From positions 9,064 to 73,063 of the forward strand of contig JBFMAB010000072.1 in assembly GCA_040755835.1 (NCBI GenBank): DNA of 64,000 bases. Reading direction: 5' to 3'. Positions 43,121 through 51,582 of this stretch are shown one piece after another. The notes under the pieces are model-generated. The model ran no database searches, was not told the DNA's origin, and saw nothing but the letters and a program-made list of their open reading frames with translations. The position numbers and the translations under genes were made by a program. Every line of letters starts with the position of its first letter. Within the stretch, counting starts at the first letter, position 1. Source of the stretch: JADLDB01 sp040755835 (lineage in GTDB: Bacteria; Myxococcota; Myxococcia; Myxococcales; Myxococcaceae).

Positions 43121-44002
43121 ATGCGCGTGACCGATCGACTCCTGTTTGAGAGCGCCGCGAAGCACGCGGCCGCCGCGCGCGAGCGCTTCGAGGCGGCGAG
43201 CCGCGAGGCGGCCACCGGCGTCCGGGTGCAGCACCCCGAGGACGACCCCGGCGCCGCCAGCGTCATGGCCCGCACCATCGCCCAGGCCGGGCGCGACGCG
43301 GCCATCGGCCGGGCGCTGGGCAGCGCCTCGGACGAGCTGCAGGCAGCGGAGACGTCTCTCGACGCGGTGTCCGCCGCGCTCAGCCGCGCGCGGGAGCTCG
43401 CGGTGCAGCTGTCGAACGCCACGTATGGCGCCAACGAGCGCGCCGCGGCGGCCGAGGAGGTGACGGGGCTCTTCAAGGACGTGCTGGGTCGCCTCAACCA
43501 GAAGGTGGGCAGCCGCTACGTCTTCGGCGGCTTCCAGGACGCCGCCCCGCCCTTCGACGCCACCGGCGCCTACCTGGGCGACACCGGTGTGCGCGAGGTG
43601 GAGGTGGCGCCCGGCGTCACCGTCCCCGCGTCGGTGCGCGCCGACGTCGCGCTCAAGGGCGCCGGCGGCGGCGTCGACGTGCTGGGCACCCTGCAGTCGC
43701 TGGCCGCCGCGCTGGCCGCCAACAACGTGGCCGGCGTGCAGGGCACTCTGGACGACCTGGACACCGGCATCGCCCAGGTGGCGCGGGCGCGGAGCGAGGC
43801 GGGAAGCCACCTCGCCGTCATGGACGCCGCGCGGAATGCCTCGCTTTCGGCCCACGTCGACGGGCAGACGCGCCTGTCGCACCTCGCCGACGCCGACGTC
43901 ATCGACGCCGCCGCGCGCCTCGCCCAGGCAGAGCGCGCGCTGGACGCCGCCCTCTCGGCGGCAGCGAAGAGCTTCCGGCCCACGCTGCTGGACAAGCTCT
44001 GA
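43121..44002 (+). CDS. flgL: Hook-filament junction protein FlgL
   Basis: 293 residues. VQHPEDDPGAASVMARTIAQ corresponds to the conserved P(S)DDP region of flagellin-like proteins, and VGSRYVFGGFQDAAPPFDAT is a strong FlgL marker. Six bases follow flgK. Confidence 0.93.
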   Translation: MRVTDRLLFESAAKHAAAARERFEAASREAATGVRVQHPEDDPGAASVMARTIAQAGRDAAIGRALGSASDELQAAETSLDAVSAALSRARELAVQLSNATYGANERAAAAEEVTGLFKDVLGRLNQKVGSRYVFGGFQDAAPPFDATGAYLGDTGVREVEVAPGVTVPASVRADVALKGAGGGVDVLGTLQSLAAALAANNVAGVQGTLDDLDTGIAQVARARSEAGSHLAVMDAARNASLSAHVDGQTRLSHLADADVIDAAARLAQAERALDAALSAAAKSFRPTLLDKL

Positions 44003-44013
44003 GGGACTCGGGA

Positions 44014-46275
44014 ATGACGGCCGCGCCGCCCCTCGGCACCCCTTCCGGGGCCCACCGTTCCGACGCCCTGTCGCCGCGGGCGCGGCGGCTGGTGGCGCTG
44101 TTCCGCGCGCGGCTCCGTGCCCTGCGGGGGCAGTTCGACGCCACCACCGGCTCGGCGGTGGCGCTCTTGCCCGCCTTGTTTCACGCCACCTTCCCGTGGG
44201 CCGGCCTGAAGACGGAGGCGCCGGGCGTCGCCGACGTCCGCGCCTCGATGCGGTGGATGAAGCTCGCCCGCGACTTCGACCTCCCGCCGCCCACGGGCAT
44301 CCAGCGGGGGCGGCGCCTGGTGGCCGCGCTGCTCCTCACGCCGCACGACGTGGGCTTCGACGTGCACGTCGTCCCCGCGCCCAACCTCGCGCCGGCCGAC
44401 GAGCAGCGCATCGCCCAGCGCGCGCGCGCCGTCGAGACGCTGCTGCGCCGCCGGCTGTTGCCCATCTCCATCACCGCCACCGGCCCCTCGGGCCAGCCGT
44501 ACGACGCCGCGTCCCGCAGCCGGCTGCTGTCGTCGGGGGCGCTCGTGGCCGGACGGCTCCCCGAAGAGTTCTTCTCCAGCGCCGGCCCTTCGGGCGATCC
44601 GCTCGCCGGGGAGTTGTGGCGCACCGCCCCGAGCGCCGCGGCGCGGGTGCTCGCGCTGCTGACGCTGGACTCGTGGCCGTCGGGCGAGGCCGCCGAGCTC
44701 GGCGAGGTGGCCGACCTCGCGCAGGGCGTGGGTCAGCCACTCCGTCACTTCGCCGATCCGGCGCTCTTCATGGCCGCCCGCGCCGCGCTCCGCTCGCGGC
44801 GTCCAGCCCTGCCCTTCACCGTCTGCGCGCTCGCGAGCCCTCCGGGCCCCGTTCGCGCGTGCGCCGCGTCGGTGGCGAGGCACTTCGGCCAGGGCGCTCC
44901 GTCCCCGTCCGCGCCTCCGGCAGCCGTGCTGGACGTGGGGCGCGCGCTGGCGCTCGAGGTGACGCGCGCGGTGCGCCGGCTCCCGCCGGAGGACGCCGGG
45001 CCGCTGCGGACCACCCTCGCCCGCGAGACGCTCGCCGCCGGCTTCCCGCGAGTCCTCCTCCCCGCGCTGGCCGAAAGCGTTCGCGGGCTCGGCCGGCGCA
45101 GCGAGGTGCCGACGCTGCGTGAGACGAGAGGGCCCCGGGGCGTGGAGGTGCGGCTCGTGGACGGCGGGCTGCTCGGCCGAGGTGCCCACCAAGCGCAGGC
45201 GTGGGCCCGGGCGCTGGCGCTGCTGGGGCACCTGCTGGGCCGGCCGGTGGCCCCGCCCTCCGCGCCGGGGCGGTGGGGCAAGCTGGTGCCGCACCTCGTC
45301 GTCGCGCCCGAGCGGCGCACGCTGCTGCTGGACATCACGCCGCAGGACGTGCCGGGGCCTCCGTTCGACCCGCTCAACCGCGGCCCTGAGCGCCGCCTCG
45401 CGCTCTCGGGGGCGCTGCTGGTGTCGCTGGCCCCGGGGCGCCGCCCGTCGGCGCGCGAGGTGAGCGCGGCGGTGCTGCCCCGGCTCGTCCTCCGCGAGGC
45501 GCTGGCGGGGACGCACCTCGACTTCGTCGCCCGCGGCACCGAGGCCCAGTCCCTGGAGGCGCGCCTGACGCGGTTGGCCCGCCGCGTCCGCACCCAGGTG
45601 CCGCGCCGGCCGATGGCCGTCGAGCTGGGCGGGGAGGTGCTGCTCGTCTCGGCCGACGGCGTGGGGCGGTACCGCGAGGCCTCCTTCGCCCGGCGTCCGG
45701 TGCGCTGCGGCTTCGACCCCGAAGCGCCGGACTTCGGCGCCGACGCGACGCAGGGCCGGGACGTGCCTTCGAGTCCGCAGCTGCAGTGCCTGGCCTTCAC
45801 CGTCGACGACGCCACGGCGCGGTTGCTCACCGTGGACGAGGAGGGGTGGATTCTCCGCGAGACGGTGCCCCTGGCCCATGCCGAGGGGTGGCTGGATGAG
45901 GCCCAGGCGCTCTTGCGCAGCGAGCCGCAAGCGGCGCTCTCGGTGCGGGCCGCCGACGCGATGATGCGCGCGGCGATGACGAGGCCGGGCCCCGCGGCGC
46001 CCGACGTCGTGGTGTCGCTCCACGGGCGGCTCCCCTTCGGCCTGGAGCTGGAGCTCGACGGAGAGCGCTACGGAGGACCGGGGCAGCTCCCCTGGAGCGC
46101 GGCCGCGCTGGCCGTGCTGTCGCGGTGGCCGCTGGGCGTGCGCGGGCGCGTGCGCTTCGCAGCGGTCGACGTGTGGGCCGGGGAGGAGCCGGCCTCGGGG
46201 CTGTTGCGGCTCTACGCGCGCTCCGTCGCGATGCGCCGGCTTTCGTCACACATCGAGGTCCTCACACGCACCTAA
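44014..46275 (+). CDS. Large protein resembling class I adenylate cyclase, catalytic motif altered
   Basis: 753 residues, soluble, between flgL and fliC. By eye its N-terminal part follows the class I (CyaA) fold in order: LLPALFHATFP (51-61) for LLPTLLHYHHP; FDVHVVPAPNLAPADEQRIA (115-134) for the DLDIWVC segment and the helix after it; a helix-strand RRLLPISITAT; and GELWRTAPSAAARVLALLTL (199-218) for the ASLWQLYKS...AVLKTLLLE part. The C-terminal strand LLTVDEEGWILRETVPL also fits. However the GS...DxD nucleotidyl-transfer motif is not there: DLD is DVH and the GS is missing, so cyclase activity is doubtful. The match is my own visual alignment. Its stop codon is part of the fliC promoter. 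Confidence 0.45.
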   Translation: MTAAPPLGTPSGAHRSDALSPRARRLVALFRARLRALRGQFDATTGSAVALLPALFHATFPWAGLKTEAPGVADVRASMRWMKLARDFDLPPPTGIQRGRRLVAALLLTPHDVGFDVHVVPAPNLAPADEQRIAQRARAVETLLRRRLLPISITATGPSGQPYDAASRSRLLSSGALVAGRLPEEFFSSAGPSGDPLAGELWRTAPSAAARVLALLTLDSWPSGEAAELGEVADLAQGVGQPLRHFADPALFMAARAALRSRRPALPFTVCALASPPGPVRACAASVARHFGQGAPSPSAPPAAVLDVGRALALEVTRAVRRLPPEDAGPLRTTLARETLAAGFPRVLLPALAESVRGLGRRSEVPTLRETRGPRGVEVRLVDGGLLGRGAHQAQAWARALALLGHLLGRPVAPPSAPGRWGKLVPHLVVAPERRTLLLDITPQDVPGPPFDPLNRGPERRLALSGALLVSLAPGRRPSAREVSAAVLPRLVLREALAGTHLDFVARGTEAQSLEARLTRLARRVRTQVPRRPMAVELGGEVLLVSADGVGRYREASFARRPVRCGFDPEAPDFGADATQGRDVPSSPQLQCLAFTVDDATARLLTVDEEGWILRETVPLAHAEGWLDEAQALLRSEPQAALSVRAADAMMRAAMTRPGPAAPDVVVSLHGRLPFGLELELDGERYGGPGQLPWSAAALAVLSRWPLGVRGRVRFAAVDVWAGEEPASGLLRLYARSVAMRRLSSHIEVLTRT

Positions 46276-46300
46276 AGGTCTTCGGCCGCGGTGCCGAACA
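46273..46300 (+). promoter_or_regulatory. Sigma-28-type promoter of fliC
   Basis: TAAAGGTC (46273-46280) and GCCGAACA (46293-46300) match the FliA consensus TAAA...GCCGATAA with 16 bases between TAAA and GCCG (15 in E. coli). The TAA of the -35 box is the stop codon of the preceding gene. The fliC ATG is 54 bases downstream. Confidence 0.75.
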
Positions 46301-46353
46301 GAAGGCGGAGACGACGACTCCCCGTCGGACTCACACAGGAGAAACCAACCACC

Positions 46354-47181
46354 ATGGCCATGTCGATTCGTACGAACGTCTCGTCGCTGAACGCGCAACG
46401 CAACCTGTACCAGACGCAGATGCAGCTCGACTCGTCGCTGTCCAAGCTGTCCAGCGGCTACCGCATCACCAAGGCCGGCGACGACGCCGCGGGCCTCGGC
46501 ATCAGCGTCAACCTCGAGGCGCAGATCCGCAGCTACAACCAGGCCGTCCGCAACGCCAACGACGGCATCTCGCTCATCCAGACGGCCGAAGCGGCGATGA
46601 ACGAGCAGTCGAACATCCTGTCCCGCCTGCGCGAGCTGGCCATGCAGTCGGCGTCCGACGGCATCGGCAACACCGAGCGCGGCTACATCCAGAGCGAGGT
46701 GGCCGAGCAGGTCGCCGAAATCGAGCGCGTCGCGCAGGCCACCGAGTTCAACGGCCAGAAGCTGCTCGACGGCAGCGCGACGACGCTGGAGTTCCAGGTC
46801 GGCATCCGGAACGTGGCGGCGAACGACCGCATCACCGTGACGACCGTCGACGCCACCACGACGACGCTGGGCGTCGACACCATCGACCTGTCCACCAAGA
46901 CGGGCGCCCAGACCGCGCTGTCCACCATCGACACCGCGCTGCAGACGCTGTCGACGGCGCGCGCGACGCTGGGCGCGGCGGGCAACCGCTTCAACTCGGC
47001 GGTGGCGTCGATCCAGGCGTCGAGCGAGTCGCTGTCGGCCGCCAACAGCCGCATCCGCGACGTGGACGTGGCCGAGGAGACGAGCCGCATGGCCCGCAGC
47101 CAGGTGCTGATGCAGGCCGGCGTGTCGGTCCTCGCGCAGGCCAACCAGATGCCGCAGATCGCCCTCAAGCTGCTCGGGTGA
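46354..47181 (+). CDS. fliC: Flagellin FliC
   Basis: 275 residues. N-terminal SIRTNVSSLNAQRNLYQTQM and SSGYRITKAGDDAAGLGISV and C-terminal NSRIRDVDVAEETSRMARSQ and VLAQANQMPQIALKLLG are the conserved D0/D1 parts. The variable middle is very short, so the filament would lack the outer D2/D3 domains. ATG at 46354, AGGAGA about eleven bases upstream; a second ATG is at 46360. Only one flagellin gene occurs in the window. Confidence 0.97.
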   Translation: MAMSIRTNVSSLNAQRNLYQTQMQLDSSLSKLSSGYRITKAGDDAAGLGISVNLEAQIRSYNQAVRNANDGISLIQTAEAAMNEQSNILSRLRELAMQSASDGIGNTERGYIQSEVAEQVAEIERVAQATEFNGQKLLDGSATTLEFQVGIRNVAANDRITVTTVDATTTTLGVDTIDLSTKTGAQTALSTIDTALQTLSTARATLGAAGNRFNSAVASIQASSESLSAANSRIRDVDVAEETSRMARSQVLMQAGVSVLAQANQMPQIALKLLG

Positions 47182-47197
47182 TGAGCCGATGACGTGA

Positions 47198-47231
47198 GCG
47201 GGCCCGGGGCGCGATGAGCCCCCGGGCCCGC
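47198..47231. terminator. 12-bp hairpin between fliC and fliD
   Basis: Arms GCGGGCCCGGGG (47198-47209) and CCCCGGGCCCGC (47220-47231) pair perfectly around a ten-base loop. No T-run follows. It could end part of the fliC transcripts or protect their 3' ends, giving more flagellin than cap protein. Confidence 0.55.
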
Positions 47232-47268
47232 CGTCCTGTGGACGCCACGGAGGAGAGGAGGCCGAAGG

Positions 47269-48627
47269 ATGCCCATCGAAGCCAGATTCCGTGCCGGCGG
47301 CCTCGCGTCGGGCCTCGACTCCAACGGCATCATCGACCAGCTCGTGGCGCTCGAGCGGCGCCCCATCGAGCTGATGACGGCGCGGCAGGACGCGCTGAAG
47401 ACGCAGGTGAGCCTGTTGGGCGACCTCGCGTCGCGGCTGGGGGCGCTTCGGAGCGCGGCGAAGAAGCTGAGCGCGACGGGCACGCTGAAGCTGGCCGTCA
47501 ACTCCTCGCCGGTCAGCTTCTCGGCGACGCCCACCAGCGGTGGCGTGGCGGGCCGCTACGCCGTCGAGGTGAAGGCGCTGGCGGCGGCGGCCAAGGCGCG
47601 AAGCACGGCCTTCGCGGCCACCGACACGGTGCAGGGCGGCACGCTGGACTTCACGGTGATGGGGCAGGCCTACAGCGTCACGCTGACGGACGGCATGTCG
47701 CTGGCCGCGGCGGCGGCGGCGATCAACGCCTCGGGCGCGCCGGTGAGCGCGGCGGTGCTTTCGGACGGGACGAGCGAGTACCTGTCACTCACCAACCGCG
47801 ACACGGGCTACCCGCTGAGCGGCGCGGCGCTCGACGCGCTGTCCATCTCCGAGACGTCCACCGGGGCCACCGGGAAGCCGCTGGGCCTGTCCATCACGCA
47901 GGTGGCGACCAACGCGCTGGTGGAGGTGGACGGGCTTCCCCTGGCGCGGATGAGCAACGACGTCGGCGACGCCATTCCGGGCCTCTCGCTGTCCCTCAAA
48001 GCGGTGGGCGCCCGGGAAGACGTGGTCGTCGGCTACGACACCGACGCGACGCAGAAGAACCTGCAGGCCTTCGTCGACGCCTACAACGGCGTGCTGAGCG
48101 CGGTGCAGCGTCAGCTGAGCGTGGCCCCCGGGTCCGACCGTTCCCGGACGCTGGCCGGCGACTCGGTGGTGCGGCAGCTCCAGGGCGCGCTCCAGCGAGT
48201 GGTGTCCACGACGGTGGCCGGTCTGGGCACGGTGCGCGCGCTGGCGGACCTCGGCGTGCAGACGGGCCGCGATGGAACGTTGACCATCGACGCCACGAAG
48301 CTGCGCGCGGCGATTGCCCGCGAGCCGGCGTCCGTCGACGCGCTCTTCTCGTCCGCCGGCGCCGGCCTGGGCGACGTCGTCGACGGGCTGGTGGACCAAT
48401 ACACGAGTCCGTCGTCCGGCTTGCTGAGCGCCCGACGGGACGGGCTCAACCAGAGCATCCGCCGCATGGACGCGACGCTCGAGCAGATGACGGCGCGCCT
48501 CGACGGCTACAAGGCGAACCTCATCGCGCAATTCGCCGCCATGGAGACCGTCGTCAGCGGCTTCAAGGCAATCGGCAACTACCTCGTCAACAACCCCTTC
48601 CCGAAGATTGGTGGGAGTGACTCATGA
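47269..48627 (+). CDS. fliD: Filament cap protein FliD
   Basis: 452 residues. FRAGGLASGLDSNGIIDQLV is the FliD N-terminus; FVDAYNGVLSAVQRQLSVAP and the C-terminal IRRMDATLEQMTARLDGYKA, then FAAMETVVSGFKAIGNYLVN, are typical. It has a GGAGAGGAGG site. It overlaps fliS as ATGA. Confidence 0.95.
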   Translation: MPIEARFRAGGLASGLDSNGIIDQLVALERRPIELMTARQDALKTQVSLLGDLASRLGALRSAAKKLSATGTLKLAVNSSPVSFSATPTSGGVAGRYAVEVKALAAAAKARSTAFAATDTVQGGTLDFTVMGQAYSVTLTDGMSLAAAAAAINASGAPVSAAVLSDGTSEYLSLTNRDTGYPLSGAALDALSISETSTGATGKPLGLSITQVATNALVEVDGLPLARMSNDVGDAIPGLSLSLKAVGAREDVVVGYDTDATQKNLQAFVDAYNGVLSAVQRQLSVAPGSDRSRTLAGDSVVRQLQGALQRVVSTTVAGLGTVRALADLGVQTGRDGTLTIDATKLRAAIAREPASVDALFSSAGAGLGDVVDGLVDQYTSPSSGLLSARRDGLNQSIRRMDATLEQMTARLDGYKANLIAQFAAMETVVSGFKAIGNYLVNNPFPKIGGSDS

Positions 48628-49004
48628 ACGCCGCCCGAGCCTACGCGCGCACCCAGGTTGAAACCGCGTCTCGCGAACGGTTGATGGTGTTGTTGTTCGA
48701 AGCGGCGCTCAAGCACATCCGCGCCGGCGCGGCGGCGCTGGAGGCCGGCGACCGGCCGGGCGCGGTGCCGGCACTCACGAAGGCCTCGGACATCGTCGCG
48801 GAGCTGTCGGCGTCGTTGGACGTGGACCGCGCGGCCGAGTTGGGCCAGGTGTTGAAGGACGTGTACCTCTTCGTGTCGAGCCGGCTCATCCGCGCGGCGA
48901 CGGCGGGACAGGCCGAGGCGGCGCGTGAGGCCGAGCGCGTGTTCGCGCCCATCGTCGACGCCTTCGCGACGGCGGTGGCGCAGCAGGCGGGGGCGCGCCC
49001 GTGA
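48624..49004 (+). CDS. fliS: Flagellin export chaperone FliS
   Basis: 126 residues. YARTQVETASRERLMVLLFE and ALKHIRAGAAALEAGD are the FliS opening; VSSRLIRAATAGQAEAAREA resembles the conserved fourth helix. It binds the flagellin C-terminus. GTGA overlap with the next gene. Confidence 0.93.
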   Translation: MNAARAYARTQVETASRERLMVLLFEAALKHIRAGAAALEAGDRPGAVPALTKASDIVAELSASLDVDRAAELGQVLKDVYLFVSSRLIRAATAGQAEAAREAERVFAPIVDAFATAVAQQAGARP

Positions 49005-49264
49005 CGCTGGAGGACGCCGTGCGCGCGGTGGCCGCTGCGCTCGAGGCGCGAGACGCCCTGGCCGCGGCCGAGGCGATGCGCGGCGCACTGGAGGCGCTCG
49101 ACGCGGCGCGCGCCGGCGGGGAGGCGCCCACGCCGGAGCTGGTGCGCCTGGTGGCGTCGTGTCAACCGCTCGTCACGCAACTCCTCGAGGCCCTCGACGT
49201 TCAGCAGCGCGCGCTGGCGGACGGCGGCCGCGCGACGCGCGCCTACCGGGCGGGCCTTCCGTAG
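49001..49264 (+). CDS. Small FliT-like protein
   Basis: 87 residues from a GTG overlapping fliS. Entirely helical and Ala/Leu/Glu-rich (ALEARDALAAAEAMRGALEA; TQLLEALDVQQRALADGGRA). Position after fliS and size match FliT, the FliD chaperone, but sequence identity is too low to be sure. It ends the flagellar locus. Confidence 0.5.
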   Translation: MTLEDAVRAVAAALEARDALAAAEAMRGALEALDAARAGGEAPTPELVRLVASCQPLVTQLLEALDVQQRALADGGRATRAYRAGLP

Positions 49265-49273
49265 GCGACCGCC

Positions 49274-49430
49274 CCACCCGGACGCGGCGGCGGGGCCGCT
49301 GACGACCGACACCGTGCCGATGCCCCCACGGCTGCGACCGCCGCATGCGGACGCGGCAGCAGGGCGCTGACGACCGACACCGTGCCGATGCCCCCACGGC
49401 GGCGAACGCCGCACCCGGACGCGGCGGCTT
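49274..49430. repeat. 68-bp tandem repeat, about 2.3 copies
   Basis: A 36-base block at 49297-49332 recurs exactly at 49365-49400, and a flanking CGGACGCGGC block recurs at about 49279, 49347 and 49415, all 68 bases apart. Each copy holds CCGTG and CACGG separated by eleven bases, a small hairpin. It fills the gap between convergent fliT-like and kinase genes. No protein reading of it is convincing. Confidence 0.85.
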
Positions 49431-49524
49431 CGCCCGTGCGTCGGAGGACCGCCCGCCGTCGCGGCGGCATCCACCCTCGCGTCGGGCTCGCGACGACGCA
49501 CCGCGCCCGCTCCGGCGGCGGCGC

Positions 49525-51321
49525 CTACGGCGCCTCGACGCGGAAGAGTCCCGACTCGCGCAGCCGCTCCCCGTACCGGCCCACCTTCCCCGCCAGGGTC
49601 ACCACCTCCTCGGCGCTCTCGCTCCGCGGCAGGATGAGCCGGACGGTGGTGCCCTTCGCGACTTCAGAGCGGATCTCCACCGTGCCGCCAAAGCGCGTCA
49701 CGATGCCCCACGTCACGGTGAGCCCCAGGCCCATGCCATCTCCCACGCGGCGCGTGGTGAAGAAGGGGTCGAACACGTGCGGGAGGTTCTCGGGCGGAAT
49801 GCCGCAGCCCTGGTCCTCGACCTCGATGACGACGCCGGCCGGCTCGTCTTTGGTCCGCACGACGAACTGCGCGTCATTCGCGACCGCCTGCCGGGCGTTG
49901 CGGACGACGTTCTCGACGGCGCGCTCGAGCTGCGCCGGCACGACGGCCACGCGGGCGTCGCTGTCGAGCTGGAGGTTCGCGAGGGCCACGCGCCCCGCCC
50001 CGCGTTCGGCGGCCCGCCGCACGAGAGCGGCGACGCCGACCACCTCGAGGCGCCCCTGTTCCTGCCGTGACAGCTCCCGCAGGCTGCGCACCACCTCGTG
50101 GATCCGCTGCGCCCCCACGACGGCCTCGTCGATGAGCTCGAGCGCGTCGGCCACCTCCGTGGGCCCCGCCCCCGGCGACCGCAGCGCTTCGCGCACCCGC
50201 GGAAGGTCTCCTCGCGCCGCCGCCTGCTGCGCGGCCTGCAGAGCCTCCGTGGCCGGCACCAGGGCGTCGGCGACGGTGTCGCGCAGCATCTTCAGGTTCG
50301 CGAGCACGAAGCTGAGCGGATTGTTGATTTCGTGGGCCGCGCCCGAAGCGAGCTGCCCCACGGATGCGAGCCGTTCCGTTTCGCGGAGCCGCTCGGCCAG
50401 GCGCTTCTCCTGCGTCACGTCCCGGTAGTGCACGACGGTCGCCCGGCCCTCCTCCGCGAGGTCGACGGTGGCGGTCGTCGCGTGGAAGATGGCTTCGCCC
50501 ACCCGGACCTCGGCTGGCCGTGCCCCCGCGGCCAGCGGGCACCCCGGACACGCCGTCGTCCGGTTGGCGAACACCTCGAAGCACCGCGCCCCGATGATTT
50601 CGCCCCACGGACGGCCGCCCACCAGCGCCTGAAATCGCCGGTTGGCGCGGCGCACCGTGTACCCGTCCAACACGACGATCGGATCCTGCATCGCGTCGAA
50701 GGTGGCCTCCCACTGCTGCTTGGCGCGCGCGATGAGCCGCGTGCGCTCGACGACGCGCCGCTCGAGCTCCCCGTGGCTGCGTTGAAGGGCCTCGTGCGCC
50801 GAGCGCAGCGAGTCCTCGGTGCGCAGGTGGTGCACCGCAGCGGCCACCACCGGCGCCATCGAGCCCAGCCGCTCGAGCTCCTCGGGGGTGAATGGCGGAC
50901 GCCCGCGCGCCCGCACCGCCTCGAGCACCCCCAACAGCCGCTCGTCCAACTCCAGCGGGACGGCGATGATCGACCCGGTCGCGAAGCCCGACTCGGCATC
51001 GAAGGCGTCGGCGAAGTCGCGATCCGCGCGCGCTTCCGCGACCAGGAGCGGTCGGCGCTCGAGCGCCACGCGCCCGGCGATGCCCTGGCCCGGCTCGAGG
51101 CGCCGCTGCTCGAGGCGGCCCGCGGCGGCCCCCTCCACCTTCTCGAAGAGCAGCCCTCCGGTCTCGGCGTCGAACAAGAGCAACGCGGCGCCGTCGGCGT
51201 CACACAGTGTCCGGGTCTCCTGCACGACGACTCGCCGCACGCTGGGCAAGCCGAGCTGCCGTGAAACCTCGAGCGCGAAACGACTCAGCCGCTCGTGCCA
51301 GTGTTCGAGAGTGCTCGCCAT
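49525..51321 (-). CDS. GAF-PAS histidine kinase
   Basis: 598 residues from the ATG at 51321, preceded by AAGGGGTGG. Order: GAF (about 15-165, VVVQETRTLCDADGAALLLF to LLGVLEAVRA), a helix, PAS (205-305, AMQDPIVVLDGYTVRRANRR, with a CPGCP cysteine pair), then the kinase core with acceptor His330 in LASGAAHEINNPLSFV, N-box NVVRNARQAV, and ATP-lid DQGCGIP and GMGLGLTV. Cytoplasmic. Its kinase part is like that of the kinase at 34306, suggesting duplication. No response regulator is adjacent. It converges on the flagellar locus. Confidence 0.88.
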   Translation of the reverse strand: MASTLEHWHERLSRFALEVSRQLGLPSVRRVVVQETRTLCDADGAALLLFDAETGGLLFEKVEGAAAGRLEQRRLEPGQGIAGRVALERRPLLVAEARADRDFADAFDAESGFATGSIIAVPLELDERLLGVLEAVRARGRPPFTPEELERLGSMAPVVAAAVHHLRTEDSLRSAHEALQRSHGELERRVVERTRLIARAKQQWEATFDAMQDPIVVLDGYTVRRANRRFQALVGGRPWGEIIGARCFEVFANRTTACPGCPLAAGARPAEVRVGEAIFHATTATVDLAEEGRATVVHYRDVTQEKRLAERLRETERLASVGQLASGAAHEINNPLSFVLANLKMLRDTVADALVPATEALQAAQQAAARGDLPRVREALRSPGAGPTEVADALELIDEAVVGAQRIHEVVRSLRELSRQEQGRLEVVGVAALVRRAAERGAGRVALANLQLDSDARVAVVPAQLERAVENVVRNARQAVANDAQFVVRTKDEPAGVVIEVEDQGCGIPPENLPHVFDPFFTTRRVGDGMGLGLTVTWGIVTRFGGTVEIRSEVAKGTTVRLILPRSESAEEVVTLAGKVGRYGERLRESGLFRVEAP

Positions 51322-51372
51322 GGCCACCCCTTCAGACGCCGGGGAAAAAGCGCCCCGGTGGCTCGAGCACAT

Positions 51373-51388
51373 TGCAAGCGGTCGGCCC
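51373..51388 (-). promoter_or_regulatory. Possible sigma-54-type promoter of the GAF-PAS kinase
   Basis: On the minus strand GGGCCGACCGCTTGCA has GG and GC ten bases apart with a full TTGCA; the -24 box is GGGCCG. Predicted start near 51362, leader about 41 bases. Confidence 0.3.
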
Positions 51389-51582
51389 GGACCGGGCCTT
51401 CAGATGACGCACGGTTACGAACGAGGGCAAGGGAGGTTTTCTTGACAGTGGGTCATTCTGGAACCGGGTCATGAGAGGTCCGGGTCTTCCGGGTGTGGTG
51501 CCGCCTCGGCGGACGTGCCGGAGGCCGGTGCGCGGCGCGCAGCGCTTCCCCCGGGTGCCGGCGCTGCTACGGTGTCCCCGCC

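Noticed and set aside
40958..43882. A 974-residue open frame on the minus strand under flgN, flgK and flgL
   Set aside because: Antisense to three clear flagellar genes; composition is Arg/Gly/Ala shadow typical of very GC-rich DNA.
51442..51471. TTGACA box with repeated GGGTCAT before the pseudouridine synthase gene
   Set aside because: No acceptable -10 box at 16-18 bases, and the repeat is only seven bases.
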